Part shown: piece after piece, positions 28,386 through 33,540 of the stretch
Layout of the letters: each line of letters starts with the position of its first letter
Numbering within the stretch: position 1 is the first letter of the stretch
IMG/VR virus record: IMGVR_UViG_3300046511_000161
Span: 1-33,540 of that record
Strand: one strand, 5' to 3'
Origin: a virus
DNA length: 33,540 nt
Position numbers and translations under genes: made by a program
Notes under the pieces: model-generated
Seen by the model: the letters and a program-made list of their open reading frames with translations, nothing else
Database searches by the model: none
Told to the model about the DNA's origin: nothing

Positions 28386-29652
28386 CCACGTCGTCTACAC
28401 CGGGTTTGATCCTGCATTCGGAGATCGGCTGGATCAGCTGATCTCCCGCGCCAAGGCGGAGGGATATTCTCCCAACCTGATCTCAGGCGTGCGCAGCGCC
28501 TATGGTTGGCCGGGGATGAAGGGCCAGTCGCAGGCCGATCTTTACAGCCAGCTCGGCAAGCCTGGCGGCCCGAGAGCGGCGGCGGCCCCGGGCTATTCTC
28601 CGCATCAGTACGGTCTTGCCGGCGACGTGACGGGCATACCGCAATCCGAGCTCGAGCGGCTGGCGCCGGGAGTTGGATTGCAGGCGATCCACGGCGACCC
28701 AAATCACGTCGAATTGGCGAACTGGCAGCAGGCTGCGGCGACGCAACCGTCGAACACGCCCTGGGATCAGACCAATCCGGAGAACGTCCCGTCGAAGTAC
28801 GCCTCGAATATCTCGGCGGGGAACCAGCCTGCTGGCGGAGGTTTCGCCGTTCCGCCAGGCGGGAGGATGTCGCCGGAGCAAATCTATCAATTGGCGATCA
28901 AGCACGGGTTTGCGCCGGGGCAGGAGGCCACCACGGCGACTGCAGTCGCCATGGGTGAAAGCAGTGGCAAGATTGACGCCTTCAATTCCAAGGACTCGCA
29001 TGGCGGCAGTATCGGCCTCATGCAGATCAACGGCGCTAACGCCGGCCTGATCGGCGGAGAAAACTGGAAAACCGCCGGCACAGACCCAGACGCGAGCATG
29101 GCCGCGGCGCACGCCCTGTTTGAGCGGAAAGGCGGCTTTGGCGACTGGGGAGCCTACACCGATGGCTCCTACAAGCAGTATCTCAACCAGGCGACCGCAG
29201 CGGCGTCGGCTCCAGGCGTCACATTGACCTCGGTTCCCCCTGGTCCGATGGACCCGTCCGCCCAGGCGCACGGCTCGACGGTCAACCCAGCGATCCCAGA
29301 TGCGGCGGCGTCGGAATTGAACCCGCTGCAGAAATTCTTCACCCGTCCGCCGTCGACGAAGGACGCTCAGGGCAACGACGTTCAGGGCAAGAGCCAGGCC
29401 GAAAAAATTGCTGATCTTCTCCCCAGCGGCAAGCAGGGCGGCCAGCAGCAGCAGGCCGCAACGTCTCAGCCCGCTCAGTTTGCCCCGGCACAAGATCCGA
29501 CGGCTCAATTGGCGGGCCCCGCGGCGCAATTGTACAACACCGTTCAAGCAACTGCGGCGAAGCCCCTGTCGTGGAACTCTCGCCCCTACGGCTGGAACGC
29601 AGGCTTGCAGCAAATTCCGGGGATGACCCTCAACTCAGCGGGATACGGCTAA
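28378..29652 (+). CDS. Virion peptidoglycan hydrolase: M15 peptidase fused to lytic transglycosylase
   Basis: A 424-residue protein with two cell-wall enzymes. Residues 30-113 resemble an M15 (VanY/L-alanyl-D-glutamate) peptidase: LISGVRSAYGW, then SPHQYGLAGDVTG (His76, Asp83) and GDPNHVELAN (His110), the three zinc ligands. Residues 164-265 resemble a lysozyme-like transglycosylase (SLT): EQIYQLAIKHGFAP, VAMGESSGKIDAFNSKD (Glu194 as catalytic acid) and GGSIGLMQINGANAG. The C-terminal 150 residues are Gln/Ala/Pro-rich. By position it is an ejected internal protein that opens the cell wall, like the transglycosylase of T7 gp16, with an added peptidase. It starts at GTG 28378, overlapping the preceding gene by 8 nt. 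Confidence 0.8.
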   Translation: MADHVVYTGFDPAFGDRLDQLISRAKAEGYSPNLISGVRSAYGWPGMKGQSQADLYSQLGKPGGPRAAAAPGYSPHQYGLAGDVTGIPQSELERLAPGVGLQAIHGDPNHVELANWQQAAATQPSNTPWDQTNPENVPSKYASNISAGNQPAGGGFAVPPGGRMSPEQIYQLAIKHGFAPGQEATTATAVAMGESSGKIDAFNSKDSHGGSIGLMQINGANAGLIGGENWKTAGTDPDASMAAAHALFERKGGFGDWGAYTDGSYKQYLNQATAAASAPGVTLTSVPPGPMDPSAQAHGSTVNPAIPDAAASELNPLQKFFTRPPSTKDAQGNDVQGKSQAEKIADLLPSGKQGGQQQQAATSQPAQFAPAQDPTAQLAGPAAQLYNTVQATAAKPLSWNSRPYGWNAGLQQIPGMTLNSAGYG

Positions 29653-30494
29653 TGTCTGACGGCAGCGACAACCCAATCCTCGACATGGGGCTGCTGCAAA
29701 TGATGCAGCCCAACAAGTATTTGAACCCCGCATACGCGGGGAAGCCACTTGGAATGCCCGGCTTCTACACCGGGTCAGCAGGGGACCAGCCGCCGACGGA
29801 CGCCTCGGGCAAGCCGATCCAGAGTTTCGTCGACTACAACAACAACGCTCAAGCGGACTATCAGAAGGCGTTGACGGCCTATAACGCGCAGCCGGCGGGC
29901 GGGACGCCAGGAACGACGCTGAACTCGACGCCGGGGCAGCCACAGGTGCAGACGTCGGGGTCGTGGCCGGGCCAGGCGCAGGGCGCGGCGGCGCCGGGCA
30001 GCCTCATGGCGACGCCGGCGATGCAGCAGATGCAGGCAGGCATCACCGCGGCGCAGGCGAGCAAGACCCCGCAGCAGCTCTATGCCGACCAGCAAAACAC
30101 CGCCATGCGCAATCAGATGCTGCAGCAACAAGCCAACATGAGCACCGTTCAGGCGGGGAACGGCGGGTTCGGGAACATGCCAGGGGGCGCGTTCAACCCG
30201 GGCAGTTATATGCCGTTGCAGGCGCTTATGCCCCAGGGCGGCGCTGCCGCCGCACCGGCTGGCAAGGGCCCGCCGCCGTCGCCGCCCGATCTGCGTCAGG
30301 CTTATCTCGACGCGCTCGCGAACCCGGGCCATGTCACCACCCCGGGCGCCAACGTGCCGGCGAGCCAACCCCTCGGCGTGCCCTCGGTGCTGAGTTCGTT
30401 CTTGGCGGCCCATCCTAGCGGCGGGGGCAAGGGCGCAGGCGCGTATGACAATAGCGGCTTCTTCAACACGCTGAACAAGCTGGGAGCGGCCTGA
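29652..30494 (+). CDS. Internal virion protein, Gln/Ala/Pro-rich, 280 aa
   Basis: A 280-residue low-complexity protein: MSDGSDNPILDMGLLQMMQP, then AQADYQKALTAYNAQPAGGT, MQQMQAGITAAQASKTPQQL and MLQQQANMSTVQAGNGGFGN. A short C-terminal helix (FFNTLNKLGAA) closes it. Composition matches the other ejection proteins around it. The ATG shares a base with the preceding stop (TAATG) and the stop overlaps the next start (TGATG). No specific function can be read. Confidence 0.65.
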   Translation: MSDGSDNPILDMGLLQMMQPNKYLNPAYAGKPLGMPGFYTGSAGDQPPTDASGKPIQSFVDYNNNAQADYQKALTAYNAQPAGGTPGTTLNSTPGQPQVQTSGSWPGQAQGAAAPGSLMATPAMQQMQAGITAAQASKTPQQLYADQQNTAMRNQMLQQQANMSTVQAGNGGFGNMPGGAFNPGSYMPLQALMPQGGAAAAPAGKGPPPSPPDLRQAYLDALANPGHVTTPGANVPASQPLGVPSVLSSFLAAHPSGGGKGAGAYDNSGFFNTLNKLGAA

Positions 30495-31870
30495 TGGCTT
30501 ACGGCGTCGGGAACATGTTCACCGATCTCCTCAATCCGGGCATGAACGAGCAGATTGGGCAGGCGATCACGCCGAACCCCAATCCGCTCGCGCAGCAAGG
30601 TCAACCGCCTGCAGCGGCGACCTCCGGATCGCAGAACATGCCCAATTCTGCGGCGACCAAGCAGGATCCGGTAAGCGCCAACCTGGCGACGCTATTGCTG
30701 CGAAGGGACCAGCAGGCGCGCGCGGCGGAGGGGATCAACCAGGGGCTTGATCAAATGGCGGCGGGCTTCGGCACCGCGCAGCAGCAGGCGTCGAAGCAGG
30801 CCGCGCTGCGCGGCGGCGCGGGCGGCGGCAACAATCCGATCGGCAATGTCGACGACATCATGAAGATCCAGCAGGAGGTCACAAACCAGAACGAGCACGC
30901 GCGCTTCATGGCCAACGCCAATGTGTTTGCGCAGATCATCGGCAAGCCGATCGACCAGGCCACCGAGATTATGAACGGCGGCGCAGAGACGATGCGGCCG
31001 TTCTTGCAGAACCTCACAACGCCAGACTCGCTAAAGCTGGTCAATGCTTGGGAGCAGAGCGCGCGGGCGAGCGGCATGAGCGACAAGGAAATTCAGGACA
31101 ACAAATCGATCATGCTCGGCGGTCTGGCCAGTGGCGGCCAAGATCCCGCTTTGAAGGACATGAACCATGATCGCATGGTCTGGCAGGCTGCTCCGGAAAA
31201 CGCCGGTAAGCCGGTCCCATCGTACCTGACCAATGTAGAAGAATACAAACTCAACATAGTCGCTAAGACCGGGAAGGAAAAAGACCTTATCGCCGATCAG
31301 CATAACTTTGCGCCGGCGCTGACGAACTACGATAAGACCATCTCGGCCCTCGATGAGTTTATGAAGCCGGATATGCAGGAGGCCGCCAAGGAATTTCTCG
31401 GCACGACGGGTCAGTATAACCCGGTGGCGAACATGACCGACAAAGGCAAAAAGGCCTGGTCACTCTACAAGCAAATCATGGGATCCCAGTTCTCGTCTGG
31501 CGTGCAGGACTTCAAGGGCGCCGGCCGCATCACGCAGCAGGAACTGAACCAAGATCTGCCATCGCAGAGCACGATGGGGCAACTCAATCAAACCCCGGAG
31601 GATTTTGCGACCGCCACTCAGACCTATCGCGATCAGCTGGCGCGCCGGCGCGCCGGCCTGTTCGGTGCGGCGCAATTGGGGAACGATCCGAGGCTATCGG
31701 ATGAAGACTATGCAAAATATGTGGCTCCAAACCTCGATGTGGCCGGCGGTCCGCGCAGAGCAAATGATTTCAGCAATCTCAGCGACAATGCGGCTCTGGC
31801 CAAAATAAGCAGCCTTCCATCGGGAAAGAAATTCATCGGGCCTGATGGACAGGTTCATACGAGGAAGTGA
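30494..31870 (+). CDS. Internal virion/ejection protein, 458 aa
   Basis: A 458-residue, mostly helical protein. Segments include ANLATLLLRRDQQARAAEGI, NQGLDQMAAGFGTAQQQASK, VDDIMKIQQEVTNQNEHARF and TNYDKTISALDEFMKPDMQE; the C-terminus ends in a short beta hairpin (GKKFIGPDGQVHTRK). Helical, Gln-rich and in the internal core cluster, it is a candidate for the trans-envelope channel proteins (comparable to T7 gp15 or gp14 in role). That is inference from context. No enzyme motif is seen. Joined to both neighbours by TGATG overlaps. Confidence 0.65.
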   Translation: MAYGVGNMFTDLLNPGMNEQIGQAITPNPNPLAQQGQPPAAATSGSQNMPNSAATKQDPVSANLATLLLRRDQQARAAEGINQGLDQMAAGFGTAQQQASKQAALRGGAGGGNNPIGNVDDIMKIQQEVTNQNEHARFMANANVFAQIIGKPIDQATEIMNGGAETMRPFLQNLTTPDSLKLVNAWEQSARASGMSDKEIQDNKSIMLGGLASGGQDPALKDMNHDRMVWQAAPENAGKPVPSYLTNVEEYKLNIVAKTGKEKDLIADQHNFAPALTNYDKTISALDEFMKPDMQEAAKEFLGTTGQYNPVANMTDKGKKAWSLYKQIMGSQFSSGVQDFKGAGRITQQELNQDLPSQSTMGQLNQTPEDFATATQTYRDQLARRRAGLFGAAQLGNDPRLSDEDYAKYVAPNLDVAGGPRRANDFSNLSDNAALAKISSLPSGKKFIGPDGQVHTRK

Positions 31871-33369
31871 TGGCTGACTGGCGTGACCTGACAACCACGG
31901 CGCCGGCTCCCGTCGCGGCGACGCCTGCCGCTCCGCAAACAGGGGGGTGGCGAGATATTTCGACGCCGGTGACGACGCCGGCCCCCGTGGACGCATCGAC
32001 GAAGCCTGTCGCGCCAGTGGATCCCAACGCCTACACGCCGCCGAGCTGGTTGCCGGGAGCGGGCTGGCTACACAACGCCGGCAACGAGATCGACGATGCT
32101 CTGACCCATGGCTATGCCGACGTCGCCACCTCCAAACTCGGCGGCCCGGACATCGACACGCTGCGCGCCCAGACCGCGCAGGGGCGAAAGGATCTTGGCC
32201 CTATAGCGGCGAACGCGATCGACATCGCCACCGCAATGACCGGCGGCATAGCTAAGGCGCCGGCTGCGGTCGCTGACCTGGCGCGCGCCGCGACAGGATC
32301 AAAGCTCGCCGGTTATGGCGCTGGCGTGCTGGCGTCAGGGGCGCAGGGGGCGGGCGAGTCGGCTCTCACCGCATTCGGCCACGGCGGCTCGGCGGAGGAC
32401 GCCAAGTCGAGCGCCAAGTGGGGAGGCACTATAGGCGCGCTTTTGGGGCTGCTCGGAGTTGGATCGGCCGCGGCTCCAGCCGCCGCCAAGTCATCCCTCG
32501 AAGCGGGAGCCGATCAGGCCGCCGCTTATAGTCAAATGAAGCCGATCGGCTTTGATGCGACCGATATCGCCCCAGCTTATCGCAGGGCCTGGAACGCCCT
32601 CACGCCGTCCCAGGTCAACGATCTCACGGCTGATTTTAGAAGCAGAGCGGGGACGCTCGCCGATCAGCTCAACATGATCAAGAACCGTGGCGGCGCGTCG
32701 GCCGATACGTTGGACGGCTTTGCGCGCAATCTTCAGACTGCGGCCAAGTCATCCGGCGATGGAGTTCTGGCCAACAAGATCGAGGCGAATATTCGCGGCG
32801 TGATGGACAACGCAACGCCGGTCACCAACCACCCCGTTGGCCTCGCCGGTAAGTTGCAGGATCAGGCGAATGTTGCGACCTCTCAGGCCAAGAACGCAGA
32901 GATGCTCGAGGAAGCGCAGCGCGTCGGCGGATTGCCCGGGGGCGGCGGCCAGGGCGCAAGCATACCCGCAGCCGCGCAGAGCGCCTTGAAGAATGACCCG
33001 CAGTTCTTCAAAGGGGACAACGAGGCGGCGATGAGATCGCTGGCCGGGGCGGGGCAGTTCATTCCGTCGAGCTGGCTGCTCAAGCATGCCGTCGGCTACC
33101 CAATCGCCGGGGCGCTCGCCGGCGGAATTTTCGGCGCTGGGCACGGGTACGCCACTGGCGGTGCAGATCCTTGGGCGCAAGCCGGCAAGGAGGCGCTCGA
33201 GTACGGCGGCACCGGATTTGGCGTCGCTGCAGGGGCTCCTCTGGTCAAGAATTATTTGGTCAGAAAAGCGCTTTCCACTGCGGCCCCCACGCTGACGGCC
33301 GGCGCTCCCTACGGTCCTCCGCAGGCTCCGGTTAATCAACTGCTACAAGCAATATTGCACAGCAGATGA
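31870..33369 (+). CDS. Ejection protein with central Gly/Ala membrane segments, 499 aa
   Basis: A 499-residue protein and last gene of the late operon. The first 55 residues are Pro/Thr-rich. Residues 140-205 are Ala/Gly-rich with weakly hydrophobic segments (AGYGAGVLASGAQGAGESAL, WGGTIGALLGLLGVGSAAAP). Residues 225-300 are helical (AYRRAWNALTPSQVNDLTAD). Near the C-terminus VGYPIAGALAGGIFGAGHGY is a GxxxG-rich potential membrane helix. These suit a protein that inserts into the host inner membrane during DNA ejection. ATG 31870 shares a base with the previous stop, with GAGGAAG upstream. Confidence 0.65.
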   Translation: MADWRDLTTTAPAPVAATPAAPQTGGWRDISTPVTTPAPVDASTKPVAPVDPNAYTPPSWLPGAGWLHNAGNEIDDALTHGYADVATSKLGGPDIDTLRAQTAQGRKDLGPIAANAIDIATAMTGGIAKAPAAVADLARAATGSKLAGYGAGVLASGAQGAGESALTAFGHGGSAEDAKSSAKWGGTIGALLGLLGVGSAAAPAAAKSSLEAGADQAAAYSQMKPIGFDATDIAPAYRRAWNALTPSQVNDLTADFRSRAGTLADQLNMIKNRGGASADTLDGFARNLQTAAKSSGDGVLANKIEANIRGVMDNATPVTNHPVGLAGKLQDQANVATSQAKNAEMLEEAQRVGGLPGGGGQGASIPAAAQSALKNDPQFFKGDNEAAMRSLAGAGQFIPSSWLLKHAVGYPIAGALAGGIFGAGHGYATGGADPWAQAGKEALEYGGTGFGVAAGAPLVKNYLVRKALSTAAPTLTAGAPYGPPQAPVNQLLQAILHSR

Positions 33370-33471
33370 TTAGCCAAGAAGCAAGTGAGAAAAGTAGACC
33401 CACGCGGCGATGGCGATAAGCCAGAAGAACACCGGCGCGCCATATCCAAAGAACTGTTTATCTTCTTTCAT
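33370..33471 (-). CDS. Single-span membrane peptide, 33 aa
   Basis: A 33-codon frame on the minus strand: MKEDKQFFGYGAPVFFWLIA, then IAAWVYFSHLLLG, giving one transmembrane helix behind a short charged N-terminus. It has the same length and layout as the peptide encoded at 2704-2805, though not the same sequence. The ATG overlaps the upstream stop by ATGA. Its TAA directly abuts the stop of the last late gene, so the two operons converge with no spacer or terminator visible. Confidence 0.55.
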   Translation of the reverse strand: MKEDKQFFGYGAPVFFWLIAIAAWVYFSHLLLG

Positions 33472-33540
33472 GCCGGCGCCGTCTCTTTGAGGTTTCGGAA
33501 CACGCTGCGATAGAGCTCGTCCTTGCGTTGCAGCGCCCTG
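33468..33540 (-). CDS. C-terminal end of a leftward gene (partial)
   Basis: The last 24 codons of a minus-strand frame that enters from beyond the window, ending RKDELYRSVFRNLKETAPA. It has a charged helical character and joins the membrane-peptide gene by an ATGA overlap. The visible part is too short to name a family. It shows that a second leftward cluster begins right of the window. Confidence 0.5.
   Translation of the reverse strand, partial: RALQRKDELYRSVFRNLKETAPA

Noticed and set aside
28483-29613. 376-codon minus-strand frame inside the peptidoglycan hydrolase gene
   Set aside because: Arg-rich shadow of a gene with two recognisable enzyme domains.
1-33540. Integrase, repressor-antirepressor pair, tRNA genes, CRISPR array, insertion sequences
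   Set aside because: I looked for these and found none. The window gives no evidence for or against lysogeny beyond the absence of these genes here.

Overview
This window is part of a tailed-bacteriophage genome (Caudoviricetes) with podovirus-like virion genes. It is uniformly GC-rich and almost fully coding, with most genes joined by 1-4 nt start/stop overlaps. I see no tRNA, rRNA, CRISPR array, insertion sequence or integrase. The GC-rich codon use and several small families that I associate with phages of Alphaproteobacteria (DUF3309-like protein, the 'RMSQxKADYEI' coiled-coil protein, 'GKSNALGHGGRAAQL' protein) suggest an alphaproteobacterial, perhaps rhizobial-type, host. That host call is an inference.

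Left arm (1-6000, minus strand): about 18 mostly small early-type genes. They begin at a divergent control region around 6020-6250. A GP88-like protein with a Cys cluster is followed by a 22-codon membrane peptide and a strong intrinsic terminator. A second unit (promoter near 4832-4859) encodes an HTH-like protein. A third unit, starting from a 25-bp promoter-like element that also lies in front of the GP88-like gene, runs through a chain of short overlapping genes to a GNAT-like protein. At the window edge lies the N-terminal part of a likely primase-polymerase. Many of these genes share the start context ACGCC-ATG.

Right arm (6252-33369, plus strand): a continuous late operon. The order is: small and large terminase; a two-gene anti-defence pocket (a Tad2/DUF2829 protein followed directly by an Acb2/Tad1-hairpin protein, both families known as cyclic-nucleotide sponges); a small unknown; an endolysin; portal; scaffold; SU10-type major capsid protein; three tandem 'MAKSM' basic proteins; two small membrane proteins (holin/spanin candidates); head-tail adaptor; a collagen-containing protein. 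Next come three consecutive fibre-like proteins, each starting with a Sec-type signal peptide. They are followed by a tail-collar protein, a tail nozzle protein, a gp13-like GNAT-fold protein, and a set of internal/ejection proteins. The ejection set includes a protein with a mid-chain peptidase S74 self-cleavage domain and a protein fusing an M15 peptidase to a lytic transglycosylase.

Right edge (33370-33540): minus-strand genes resume, abutting the end of the late operon.

The most notable features are the paired nucleotide-sponge anti-defence genes inside the late operon, the three signal-peptide-bearing fibre proteins, and the internally placed S74 domain.
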